Shown: piece by piece, positions 33,403-45,308 of the stretch | Layout of the letters: every line of letters begins with the position of its first letter | How positions within the stretch are numbered: position 1 is the stretch's first letter | Origin: Budorcas taxicolor | Lineage: Eukaryota; Chordata; Mammalia; Artiodactyla; Bovidae | Direction of reading: 5' to 3' | Assembly: GCF_023091745.1 (NCBI RefSeq) | Contig: NC_068935.1 | Location: 64,835,021-64,899,020, forward strand | Length of the DNA: 64,000 nucleotides | Made by a program: the position numbers and the translations under genes | Notes under the pieces: model-generated | What the model was told of the DNA's origin: nothing | The model's database searches: none | What the model saw: only the letters and a program-made list of their open reading frames with translations

Positions 33403-33868
33403 TGAGGTCTACTCCATTTCTTCTAAGTATTTTTGCCCACAGCAGTAGAAATAATGGTCATCTGAATTAAATTTGCCCTTTCCCATCCATTTTAGTCCAC
33501 TGATTTCTTAAATAGTGAAGTTCACTCTTGCCATCTCCTGTTTGCCCACTTCCATTTTACCTTGATTCATAGACCTAACATTTCAGGTTCATATGCAATA
33601 TTGTTTCTACAGCATCAGACTTTACTTTCACCACCAGACACATCCAGTGCTGGATGTCATTTCTGCTTTGGCTCAGCCTTTTCATTCCTTCTGTAGCTAT
33701 TTCTCTGCTCTTCTCCAGTAGCATATTTGACACCTACTGATCTGGGTGGGTTCATCATTCAGTGTCATATCTTTTTGCCTTTTTATACTGCTCATGGTGT
33801 TCTCATGGCAAGAATGTTGAAGTTGTTTGCCATTCTATTCCCCAGTGGACAGAATATACTCATATTCA

Positions 33869-34632
33869 ACCTATAAGGCCACCATATCATATAAAAATCA
33901 GACAATGATACTACAAAAATTGAAAATTATAGTCCAATATATTTAATGAAAATAGATGTAAAAATCCTCAACAAAATATTAGCAAATGGAACTCAACGAT
34001 ACATAAGAAGGATCAACAACCATGATCAAGTGGGATTTATTCCAGAGATGCAAGAATGATTCAACACTTGAAAATCTATCAATATAATATTACCACATTA
34101 ACAAATCACATGATTATCTCAAAAGATGCAGAAAAAGCATTTGACAAAACTCAGCATCCATTCACAATAAAAATTCTTCTCAAGACAGGCAGAAAAGGAA
34201 TATAGATTGTAACAAGGCCTATTTATGACAAATCCACAGTTATCATATTCAGCTGTGAAAACCTGAAATTATTTCCTCTAAAATCATACACAAGTCGAAG
34301 ATGTCACTTTCTCCACTTTATTTAACAGTCTTGAAGGTCCAAACCCAGCTGTCAGCCAAGAGAAAGAAATAAAAGGCATCTAAACTGGTAAGGAGAAATA
34401 TGAAAACAGGGAATTAGTAAAAACTAGAGGAAAGTATAAGAGTCACTATTTGCAGATGATATGCTGCTATGTTAAGAAAACTCTAAAGTATCCACAAAGA
34501 AAGTGTTAGAACTGATAAATGAATTTAGTAAATTTCACAATGCAAGATCAATATCTATTTCTTTTGTGCACTAATAAACTGGTATCAGAAAGAGAAAGCA
34601 AGAATATAATACCATTTAAAAATACACCAGAT
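33869..34632 (+). mobile_element. Old L1 relic, segment 3 (ORF2 RT)
   Basis: Decayed RT domain of the old L1: 'atagatgtaaaaatcctcaa', 'catgatcaagtgggatttat', 'ctcaaaagatgcagaaaaag' and a degraded active-site block ('tttgcagatgatatgctgct' at about 34450). Stops abound. It ends at the insertion point of the second long L1, with the rest of ORF2 resuming at 43811. Confidence 0.75.
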
Positions 34633-35578
34633 AGGAAACTGAGTGGTTGGGAACAGGGAGGTGATTAAAACACACTGTACACCTGGGACAGTGTGCTCAC
34701 CAAGCACCTGGTTGCCTGAGCTCCTTTGACCTGGGAAGGGCGCAAAATGCAGGCCCAACCAAGTCTGTGCCTTTGTGGAATACCTGAGAACCTGAACCTG
34801 AGCAGTTTAGACAGGGGAAGTGCATGCAACCCAGGGCCCACTTTGGATAGTTGCCCTTCAGGGGAACCTGGAGCCTGAGGAGACCAGGAAAGCACACATG
34901 ACATGAGCGGGGCAAACCCAGTGTGGTCTATATACTGTGAGTACTCCCCATACATGCCAGTGATATTTGTTTGCAATGTTCCTCCCTCCAAATAGTACAA
35001 TTAAACAAATGAGCCTAAATAAGTGACCAGCTTCACTCCCTTGTGTCAGGGAGGAAATTAGACACTGAAGAATCTTACAAATAGAGGAAGCCAAAATAAG
35101 CAAAGAAGAGGGAGCTGATCTGGAAGTGACAGGTACAACAGATTAAAACTCTGTAGTTAGCATTGACTAAGCATTGGAAGGGGCCTACGGAACTTGAGAA
35201 GAAGTATAAGCTGGAACAAGGAACTATCTGAAACCAAACTGACCCCATGCTGTGCTCAACAGCTCCAGAGAAATTCCTAGATGTATTTTTACTATTATCA
35301 TTTTATTTTTTTTAATTTTTAAGTTCTTTACTATCTCTTTAATTTTCATTTTTATAACATACTATTACCTTACAGAATAAGACCGTATTTTAAAGCAAAT
35401 TTTGGATATATATTTTTATACCTTTTGTGATTGAATTAGTTATGTATTTTTAATATTATATTTTTGAGACTTTAACCTCTACTCTAGATTTTTAATCTTT
35501 GCTTTTTGGTATTTGCTATCAATTTCGTACCTTAAAGAATCTAGTCTTCAGTACCCATTTTTACTTAGGGGTGTGATT

Positions 35579-36020
35579 ACTGGCTTGATTGCTCTCTCCC
35601 CTTTTGACTCTCCCTTTTCTCCCCCAGGTCACCTCTATCTCCTCCCTACCTCTTTTCTTCTCTACTGAACTCTGTGAATCACTCTGGGTGTTCTGAGCTG
35701 TGGAGAACACTTAGGGAACTGACTACTGGATAGATTGTTCTCTCCACTTTTAACTGCTCCTCTTCTCCTCATGGCCATGTCTATCTCCCTTCTCCCTCTT
35801 CTTTTCTTTATGTAACTCCATAAACCTCTCTGGGTGTTCCAGACTGTGGAGAGCACATAGGGAATTGAATACTGGCTAAATTGCTCTATCCCTTTTTGAT
35901 TTCCCCTCTTCTTCTCCTGGTCACCTCAATCTCCCTTCTCCCTCTTCTCTTCTCCATGTAACTTTGTGAACCTCTTTGGGTATTCCTCACTATGGAGAAT
36001 CTTTTCATCTTTAACCTAGA
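35579..36020 (+). repeat. Three tandem 146-base modules in the second L1 5' UTR
   Basis: Starts at 35579, 35725 and 35871, an exact 146-base spacing. Each begins 'actgg' plus a CT-rich run and ends 'gtggagaacac..aggga'. Homologous to the modules at 26247-26690. Confidence 0.85.
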
Positions 36021-36533
36021 TGATTTATCATCAGCGCTATATGGATGGAGAAGTCTTGAGACTACTATAAGAATAAACCTGAAAGCCAGAGGCAGGAGGC
36101 TTAGATCCAAAACTTGAGAACACCAAAGAACTCTTAACTCTAGGGAACATCAATCAACAAGAGCTTATCCAAAAGCCTCCATACCTACATTGAAAACAAG
36201 CTCCACTCAAGAGCCAACAAGTTCCAGAGCAAGACATACCAAGCTAATTCTCCAGCAATGCAGCAACATAGACCTAAACATTCAAATACAGGCGGCCCAA
36301 AGTCACACCAAACTCAGAGACACCTCAAAACTCACTACTGGACACTTGCTTGCACTCCAGAGAAATGAAACCCAGCTCCACAAACCAGAACACCAATGGA
36401 AGCTTCCCTAACCAGGAAAACTTTACAAGCTACTCATCCAACCCCACCCACAGGGAGAAATATCCACAATAAAGATGAAACACAAACTTCCAGCATACAG
36501 AAAGGTCAGCCCAAACACAGCAATCTAAACAAA

Positions 36534-37467
36534 ATGTAAAGGCAGAGAAATATTCAGCAGGGAAAGGAACATGATAAATGTCCACCAAACCAAACAAAAG
36601 AGGATGAGATAGGGAGTCTACCTGAAAAATAATTCAGAACAATGATAGTGATGATGATCCAAAATCTTGAAAACAAAATGGAGTTACAGATAAATAGAAT
36701 AGAGACAAGGATTGAGAAGATGTAAGAATTGTTTAAGAAGGACCTAGAAGAAATAAAAAGGAGTCAATCAATAATGAAGAATGCAATAACTGAGATCAAA
36801 AGCACTCTGGAGGGAACCAAAAGTAGAATAACTGAGGAAGAAGAGAGGATAAGTTAGGTAGAAGATAGAATGATGGAAATAAATGAGGCAGAGAGGAAAA
36901 AAGAAAAAAAAAAAAAGAGTTAAAAGAAATGAGGACAACCTCAGAGACTTCTGGGACAATGTTAAAAGCCCCAACATTCAAATCATAGGAGTCCCACAAG
37001 AAGAAGACAAAAGAAAGCCCATGAGAAAATACTTGAGGAGATAATAGTTGAAAACTTCCTTAAAATGGGGAAGGAAAGAGCCATCCAAGTCCAAGAAACT
37101 TAGTGGGTCCCAAACAGGATAAACACAAGGTGAAAAACCCCAAGAAACATATTAATCAAATTAATGAAGAGCAAACACAAAGAGCAAATATTAAAAGCAG
37201 CAAGGGAAAGGCAACAAATAACACACAAGGGGATCCCCATAAGGATAACAACTGATCTTTCAAAATAAACTCTTCAGGCCAGAAGGGAATGGCAGGACAT
37301 ACTTAAAGTGATGAAAAAAGAAAAACCTACAACCTAGATTACTATACCCAGCAAGGATTTCATTCAAATATGAAGGAGAAACCAAAAGCTTTACAGATAA
37401 GCCAAAGCTGAGAGAATTCAGCAGCAGCAAACCAGCTCTTCAACAAATGCCAAAGGATCTTCTCTAA
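36534..37467 (+). pseudogene. L1 ORF1 remnant
   Basis: Aligns by eye over its whole length with ORF1 at 27202-28128. The ATG is followed at once by TAA, and more stops and shifts follow (e.g. TAA at about 36723 and an A-run at 36900-36914). Coiled-coil coding ('attgagaagatgtaagaatt'), the RRM start ('attcaaatcataggagtccc') and the C-terminal block remain readable. Confidence 0.88.
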
Positions 37468-37518
37468 ACAGGAAACACAGAAAACATGTATAAACTCAAA
37501 CCCAAAACAACAAGGTAA

Positions 37519-40500
37519 ATGGCAAAGGGATCATACTTATCAATAATTACCTTAAATGCAAATGGGTTGAATGCCCCAGCCAAAAAATAAATAAATAAAT
37601 AAGACTGGCTGAATGGATACAAAAAGAAGACCCCTATATATGCTGTCTACAAGAGACCCACCTCAAAACAAGGGACACATACAGACTGAAAGTGAAGGGC
37701 TGGAAAAAGATATTTCATGCAAATGGAGATAAAAACAAATCAGAAGTAGCAATGCTCATATCGGATAAAATAGACTTTGAAATAAAAGCCATGAAAAGAA
37801 ACAAAGAAGGACACTATATAATGATCAAAGGATCAATCCAAGAAGATATAACAATTATAAATATATATGCACCCAACAAAGGAGCACTGCAATATATAAG
37901 GCAAATGCTACCAATTGTGAAAGGGGAAATTAACTGTAACACAATAATAGTGAGAGACATTAATACCAAACTGACACCTATGGACAGATCAACTAAACAG
38001 AAAATTAATAAGCACGCACAAACTTTAAATGATGCAATGGACCAGTTTGACCTAATTGATATGTATAGGATATTTCACCAAAAAACAATGATTTTCACCT
38101 TTTTCTCACAAGCACAGGGAACATTTTCCAGGGTAGATCACATTCTAGGCCATAAATCTAGCCTTGATAAATTCAAAAAAATTGAAATCATATCAAGCCT
38201 CTTTTCTGATCACAGTGTGGTAAGATTAGATGTCAACTACAGGAAAAAAAAACTATTAAAATACAAACATATGGAAATTAAACAACACGTTTCTCAATAA
38301 CTAACAAATCACAAAAGAAATTTAAAAAAAAGAAATCAAAATATGCACTGAAATGAATGAAAATGAACCCAAAACCTATGGGATTCAGTAAAAGCAATGC
38401 TAAAGAGAAGGTTCGTAGCAATACAAGCTTACCTCAAGAAACAAGAGGAAAATTAAATAAATAATCTAACTTTACAGCTAAAACAACTAGAAAAAGAAGA
38501 AATGAAGAACCCCAGGGTTAAAAGAAGGAAAGAAATCATAAAAATCAGTGCAGAAATTAATGAAAAAAAAAAAAGGCTATAGCAAAAATCAACAAAACTA
38601 AAAGCAGGTGCTCTGAGAAGATAAATAAAATAGACAAACCATTAGCCAGACTCATCAAGAAAAAAAGGGAGAAGAATCAAATCAATAAAATTAGAAATGA
38701 AAATGGGGAAGTCATAACAGGAAACACAGAAATACAAAGGATCATAGGAAACTACTAATAGCAGCTATATGCCAATAAAATGGACAATGTGGAAGAAATG
38801 GACAAATTCTTAGAAAAGTATAATCTTCCAAAATTGACCCAGGAAGAAATAGAAAATCTTAATAGGCCCATCACAAGCACAGAAATCAAACTGTAATCAG
38901 AAATCTTCCAACAAACAAAAGCCCAGAACCAGAAGGCTTCGCAGGGGAATTCTAACAAAAATCTAGAGAAGAGCTAAAACCTATCCTAGTCAACCTGTTC
39001 CATAAAATTTCAAAGGATGGATAACTTCCAAACTCATTCTATGAGGCCACCATCACCCTAATACCAAAACCTCACAAAGATGCCACAAAAAAAGAAAACT
39101 ACAGGCCAATATCACTGATGAACATAGATGCAAAAATTCTTAACAAAATTCTAGCAAACAGAATCCAACAACATATTAAAAAGATCATACATCATGACCA
39201 AGTGGGCTTTATCCCAGGGATGCAAGGATTCTTCAATATTCACAGATCAATCAATGTGATACACCACATCAACAAATTGAAAGATAAAAACCATATGATT
39301 ATCTCAATAGATGCAGAGAAAGCCTTCAACAAAATTCAACATCCATTTATGATAAAAATCCTCCAGAAAGCAGGCACAGAAGGAACATAAGTCAACATAA
39401 TAAAAGCCATTGATAATAAATCCACAGCAAATAGTATCCTCAATGGTGCAAATTTGAAAGCCTTTACCCTAAAGTCTGGAACAAGACAAGGGTGCCCACT
39501 CTCACCACTGTTCAACATAGTTTTGGAAGTATTAGCCACATGAATCAGAAAATAAAAAGAAATAAATGGAATCCAGATTGGAAAAGAAGAAGTAAAACTC
39601 TCACTGTTTGCACATTACATGATCCGATCCTCTACACAGAAAACCTTAACGACTCCACCAGAAAATTACTAGAACTAATGAATGAATATAGTAAAGTTGC
39701 AGGATATAAAATTAACACACAGAAATCCCTTGCATTCCTCTACACTAACAATGGGAAAACAGAAAGAGAAGTTAAGGAAACAATTCCATTCACTATTGCA
39801 ATGAAAATTAAAATACTTCGGAATAAATCTACCTAAAAACTAAAAACTTATATATAGAAAACTATAAAACAATGATGAAAGAAATCAAGTATGACACAAA
39901 TAGATGAAGAAATATACCATGTTCATGGATTGAAAGAAACAATATAGTGAAAATGAACATACTATCCAAAGCAAATTATAAATTCAATGCAATCTCTAAC
40001 ATGACACCAACGGTATATTTTAGAGAACTAAAACAAATAATTTCACAATTTGTATGGAAATACAAAAAATCCTCGAATAGCAAAAGCAATCTTGAGAAAG
40101 AAGAATGAAACTGGAGGAATCAATCTGCCTGACTTCAAAGTATGCTACAAAGCTATAATCATTAAGACAGTATGGTACTGGCACAAAGACAGAAATATAA
40201 ATCAATGGAACAAAACAGCAAGCCCAGAGATAAATCCACATATCTATGGACACCTTATCCCTACAAAGGAGGGAAGAACATACAATGGAGAAACACAATC
40301 TCTTTAACAAGTGGTGATGTGAAAACTGGTCAATCACTTATAAAAGAATGAACTATAATACTTTCTAACATCACACACAAAAATAAACTCAAAATGTTTT
40401 AAAGATCTAAATGTAAGACCAGAAACTAAAACTCCTAGAGGAAAATATAGGCAAAACATTCCCTGACATAAATCACAGCAGGATCCTCTATGACCCAAAT

Positions 40501-40699
40501 AAATAAGTGGGACCTAATTAAACTTAAAAGCTTACAACAAAGGAAACTATAAGAAAGGTGAAAAGACAGTCTTCAGAATGGGAGAAACTAGTAGCTAATG
40601 AAGTGACTGACAAAGAATTAACCTTAAAAATATACAAGCAGTTCCTACAGCTCAATTCTCAAAAAAGTAAAGGCCCAATCAAAATATGGGCCAAAGAAC
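37519..40699 (+). pseudogene. L1 ORF2 remnant, 5' portion
   Basis: The endonuclease is readable at 37692-38300 (DKIDFEIKAMKRNKEGHYIM; INIYAPNKGALQYIRQML), but GDFN has become RDIN, a loss of a conserved position. RT: 39118-39390 (IISIDAEKAFNKIQHP, with the second motif A Asp changed to Asn). The active-site block near 39605 reads 'tttgcacattac', so FADD is lost. The C-terminal third runs to 40699, where a younger L1 is inserted. Confidence 0.88.
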
Positions 40700-42843
40700 A
40701 GCAATCAGAGCAGAAAAAGAAATAAAAGGAATCCAAATTGGAAAAGAAGAAGTAAAACTCTTATTGTTTGCAGATGACATGATCCTCTACATAGAAAACC
40801 CTAAAGACTTCACCAGAAAATTACTAGAGCTAATCAATGAATATAGTAAAGTTGCAGGATATAAAATCAACACTCATAAATCCCTTGCATTCCTATACAC
40901 TAATAATTAGAAAGTAGAAAAAGAAATTAAGGAAACAATTCCATTTACCATTGCAATGAAAAGAATAAAATACTTAGGAATATATCTACCTAAAGAAACT
41001 AAAGACCTGTATATAGAAAACTATAAAACACTGATGAAAAAAATCAAAGAGGACACTAATAGATGGAGAAATATACCATGTTCATGTATTGGAAGAAACA
41101 ATATAGTGAATATGAGTATACTACCCAAAGCAATCTACAGATTCAATGCATTCCCTATCAAGCTACCAGCCATATTTTTCACAGAACTAGAACAAATAAT
41201 TTCACAATTTGTATGGAAATACAAAAAACCTCGAATTGCCAAAGCAATCTTGAGAAAGCAGAATGGAACTGAAGGAATCAACTTGCCTAACTTCAGGCTC
41301 TACTACAAAGCCACAGTCACCAAGACAGTATGGTACTGGCACAAAGACAGAAATATAGATCAATGGAACAAAATAGAAAGCCCAGAGATAAATTCACACA
41401 CATAAGGACACCTTATCTTTGACAAAGGAGGCAAGAATATACAATGGAGTAAAGACAATCTCTTTAACAAGTGGTGCTGGGAAAACTGGTCAACCACTTG
41501 TAAAAGAATGAAACTAGATCACTTTCTAACACTGCACACGAAAATAAACTCAAAATGGATTAAAGATCTAAATGTAAGACCAGAAACTATAAAACTCCTA
41601 GAGAAGAACATAGGCAAAACACTCTCAGACATAAATCACAGCAGGATCCTCTATGATCCACCTCCCAGAATTCTGGAAATAAAAGCAAAAATAAACAAAT
41701 GGGACCTAATTATAATTAAAAGCTTCTGCACAACAAAGGAAAATATCAGCAAGGTGAAAACACAGCCTTCTGAATGGGAGAAAATAATAGCAAATGAAAC
41801 AACTGACAAACAACTAATCTCAAAAATATACAAGCAACTTATGCAACTCAATTCCAGAAAAATAAACGACCCAATCAAAAAATGGGCCAAAGAACTAAAT
41901 AGACATTTCTCCAAAGAAGACATACGATGGCTAACAAACACATGAAAAGATGCTCAACATCACTCATTATTAGAGAAATGCAAATCAAAACCACAATGAG
42001 GTACCACTTCACACCAGTCAGAATGGCTGTGATCCAAAAATCTGCAAGCAATAAATGCTGGAGAGGGTGTGGAGAAAAGGGAACCCTCCTACACTGTTGG
42101 TGGGAATGCAAACTAGTACAACCACTATGGAAAACAGTGTGGAGATTCCTTAAAAAATTGCAAATAGAACTGCCATATGACCCAGCAATCCCATTCCTGG
42201 GCACACACACCGAGGAAACCAGAATTGAAAGAGACACATGTACCCCAGTGTTCATCGCAGCACTGTTTATAATAGCCAGGACATGGAAACAACCTAGATG
42301 TCCATCAGCAGATGAATGGATAAGAAAGCTGTGGTACATATACACAATGGAGTATTACTCAGCCGTTAAAAAGAATACATTTGAATCAGTTCTGATGAGA
42401 TGGATGAAACTGGAGATGATTATACAGAGTGAAGTAAGCCAGAAAGAAAAACACCAATACAGTATACTAACACATATATATGGAATTTAGAAAGATGGCA
42501 ATGACGACCCTGTGTGCAAGACAGCAAAAAAGACACAGATGTGTATAGCGGACTTTTGGACTCAGAGGGAGAGGGAGAGGGTGGGATGATTTGGGAGAAT
42601 GGCATTGAAACATGTATACTATCATGTAAGAATCGAATCACCAGTCTATGTCCGATGCAGGATACAGCATGCTTGGGGCTGGTGCACGGGGATGACCCAG
42701 AGGGATGTTGTGGGGAGGGAGGTGGGAGGGGGGTTCATGTTTGGGATCGCATGTACACCCATGGTGGATTCATGTCAATGTATGGCAAAACCAATACAGT
42801 ATTGTAAAGTAAAATAAAGTAAAAATAAAAATTAAAAAAAAAA
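40700..42843 (+). mobile_element. Nested 5'-truncated bovine L1 (2.1 kb)
   Basis: Exact 14-base TSD 'atgggccaaagaac' at 40686-40699 and 42844-42857. Starts just before the RT active site (GKEEVKLLLFADDMILYIEN) and runs through the zinc knuckle to a 3' UTR and A-rich tail. ORF2 frame 40686-41945 has stops at 40908-40910 and 41403-41405; a one-base deletion near 41925 shifts to the frame 41927-42490 (WRGCGEKGTLLHCWWECKLV). Its 3' UTR includes the 'catggtggattcatgtcaat' block that the 24592 copy lacks. Confidence 0.96.
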
Positions 42844-43810
42844 ATGGGCCAAAGAACTAAACAGATAATTCTCCAAAGAAGACATACAGATGGCTAATAA
42901 ATACATGAAAAGATGCTTAACATCACTCATTTTCAGAGAAATGCAATTCAAAACCACAATGAGGTACCATCTCATGCTTATCAGAATGGCTGCCATCAAA
43001 AAGGCTACAAACAATAAATGCTGAAGAGGGTGTGGAGAAAAAGGAACCTTCTTACATGGTTAGTGGGAATGCAAGCTAGTACAGCCACTATGGGGAATAG
43101 TGTGGAGATTCTTTAAAAAACAGGAAATAGAACCACCAAATGACCCAGTAATCCCACTCCTGGGCATACGCACCAAGGAAACCAGTATTGAAAGAGACAA
43201 GTGTATCCAAATGCTTGTTGCAGCACTGTTTACAATAACTAGGACATTCACACAACCTAGATGTCCATCACCAGAGAAATAGATAAGAAAGTTGTCGTAC
43301 ATATATACAATGGAATATTACTCAGCTATTAAAATGAACATCTTTGAATCAGTTATAATGACGTGGATGAAATGGGAGCCTATTATACAGAGTGAAGTAA
43401 GTCAAAAGGAAAAACACCAATACAGTATATTAATGCATATATATATGGAATTTAGAAAGATGGTAACAATAACCCTGTATGCAAGATAGCAAAAGAGACA
43501 CAGATGTAAAGAACATTCTTTTGGACCCTGTGGGAGAAGGTGAAGGTAGGATGATTTGAGAGAATAACATTGAACCATGTATATTACCATTTGTGAAACA
43601 GATCACCAGTCCACGTTTGATGCATGAGACAGGGTGCTCAGGGCCAGTGTACTGGGATGACCCTGAGGGATGGGATGGATAGGAAGGTGGGAGTGGGGTT
43701 CAGGATGTGGGATATATGAACATCTGTGGCTGATTCATGTCAATATATGGCAAAAAAAAACCTATTAAAATATTGTAATTAACCTCCATTTAAAATAAAT
43801 TAATTTTTTA
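42844..43810 (+). mobile_element. 3' end of the second long L1
   Basis: Resumes with 'atgggccaaagaactaaaca' after the nested insertion. ORF2 C-terminus in broken frames (zinc-knuckle region 'gaagagggtgtggagaaaaa'; IYTMEYYSAIKMNIFESV at 43292-43360), then 3' UTR and tail. Its 3' end resembles that of the copy at 3280-4750. Confidence 0.9.
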
Positions 43811-44028
43811 AAATGCACCATACAGTATAAAATACCTAAGAAGAAACTTAACGGAGGTGGTTAAAGACATATACTTTGAAAACTAAAATATAAATGATGA
43901 AAGAAATTGAAAATGATACAAAGAAATGGAACAATATTCCATGATTTTGACTTAGAAGAAATAGTATTGTTAAAATGTGCATAATACTCAAAGAAATCTA
44001 CAGATTAAATACAATTCCCTATCAAAAA
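43811..44028 (+). mobile_element. Old L1 relic, segment 4 (ORF2)
   Basis: About 200 bases of degraded L1 ORF2 ('aaaatacctaagaagaaact' and 'aaagaaatctacagattaaa') that follow on from segment 3 at 34632. Interrupted by minus-strand BovB. Confidence 0.7.
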
Positions 44029-45308
44029 TTGCTGTTGTTCAGTTGCTCAGTTTTGTCCAACTCTTTGCAATCCCATGGATTGCAGTACTCCAGGCTTCCT
44101 TGTCCTTCACTATCACCCAAAACTTCCTCAAACGCATGTCCAATGAGTTTGTGATGCCATCCAGCCATCTCATCCTCTGTTGTCCCCTTCTCCTCCTGCT
44201 TTCTATGTTTTTCAACATCAGGGTCTTTTCCAATGAGTCAGCTCTTCTCTTTAAGTGGAAAAAGCATTGTAGCTTTAGCATCAGTCCTTCCAACGAATAT
44301 TCAGGGTTAATTTCCTTTAGGATTAACTGGTTTGAGTTCCTTGCAGTCCAAGTGACTCTCAAGACTTCTCTAAAACCACAGTTCAAAAGCATCAATTCTT
44401 TGGCGCTCAGCTTTCTATATGGTCTAACTCTCACATCTATACATGACTACTGAAAAATCCATCGCTTTGACTAGGCAGACCTTTGTGGGCAAAGTAATGT
44501 CTCTGCTTTTTAATATGCTATCAAGCTGTGTCACAGCTTTTCTTCCAAGGAGCAAGTGTCTATTAATTTCATGGCAGCAGTCATCCTCTGCAGTGATTTT
44601 GGAGCCCCCCAAAATAAATTCTGTCACAGTTTCCATTGTTTCCCCATCTATTTGCCATGAAGTTAAGGGACTGGATTCCATTATCTTCGTTTTTTGAATG
44701 TTAAGTTTTAAGTCTGCTGTTTCACTCTCCTCTTTCACTTTCATCAAGAAGCTCTTTGGTTCCTCTTCACTTTCTGCCATAAGAATTGTGTCATCTGCAT
44801 ATCTGAGGTTATTGATATTTCTCCTGGCAATCTTGATTCCAGCATGTGCTTCATCCAGCCCGGCCTTTCACATGATGTACTCTGCATATAAGTTAAATAA
44901 GCAGGGTTACAATATACAGCTTGATGCACTCCTTTGCCAATTTTGAACCAGTCTGTTGCTCCATGTTCAGTTCTAACTGTTGTTTCTTGACCTGAACACT
45001 GGTTTCTCAGGAGGCAGGAAACTGGTATGGTATTCCCATCTCTTTAAGTATTTTCCACAGTTTTTTGTGATCCACACAGTCAAAGGATTTACTGTAGTCA
45101 CTGAAGCAGAAGTAGATGCTTTTCTGTAATTTGATTTCTCTTTATATGATCCAGTGATTGTTCAAAATTTGATCTCTGGTTCCTCTGCCTTTTCCAAATC
45201 CAGCTGGTACATCTGGATGTTCTCATTTCTCAAACTCTTGAAGCCTAGCTTGTAAGAATTTGAGCATGCACTTGCTAGCATGTGAAATGAGGGCAATTGT
45301 GAGGTAGT
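44029..45308 (-). mobile_element. BovB 3' 1.3 kb, minus strand
   Basis: Complement of BovB from the 3' tail ('ttgttcagttgctcagtttt') back to the RT start ('ggtagttgaa'). On the minus strand MAESEEEPKSFLMKVKEESE and LLGRKAVTQLDSILKSRDIT are readable; the active-site region is at about 44795. Diverged. It abuts a plus-strand BovB at 45309, forming a large inverted arrangement. Confidence 0.92.

Larger units (their letters stand above)
32612..33868 (-). mobile_element. BovB 5' half only (5' UTR and endonuclease), minus strand
   Basis: Read on the minus strand, this starts at the BovB 5' region ('tactggagaagagcagagaa', 'atgaacctgaaatgttaggt') and covers the endonuclease up to about 'caggagctgactgtggctca', where it stops at 32612. 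It lacks the whole RT and 3' tail. BovB copies normally lose the 5' side, so a later deletion must have taken the 3' half. It is interrupted by a SINE (33028-33246) and a 56-base duplication. Confidence 0.88.
34633..43810 (+). mobile_element. Second long bovine L1, decayed, carrying a nested L1
   Basis: Contains a 5' UTR lacking roughly the first 850 bases seen in the 24592 copy, degenerate ORF1 (36534-37467), degenerate ORF2 (37519-40699 and 42844-43440) and a 3' UTR to the A-rich end near 43810. Flanks 'aaaatacaccagata' (about 34618) and 'aaaatgcaccataca' (about 43812) look like a diverged TSD in the old L1. Net of the nested copy (40700-42843) it is about 7 kb. Many stops and indels mark it as clearly older than the 24592 copy. 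Confidence 0.92.
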
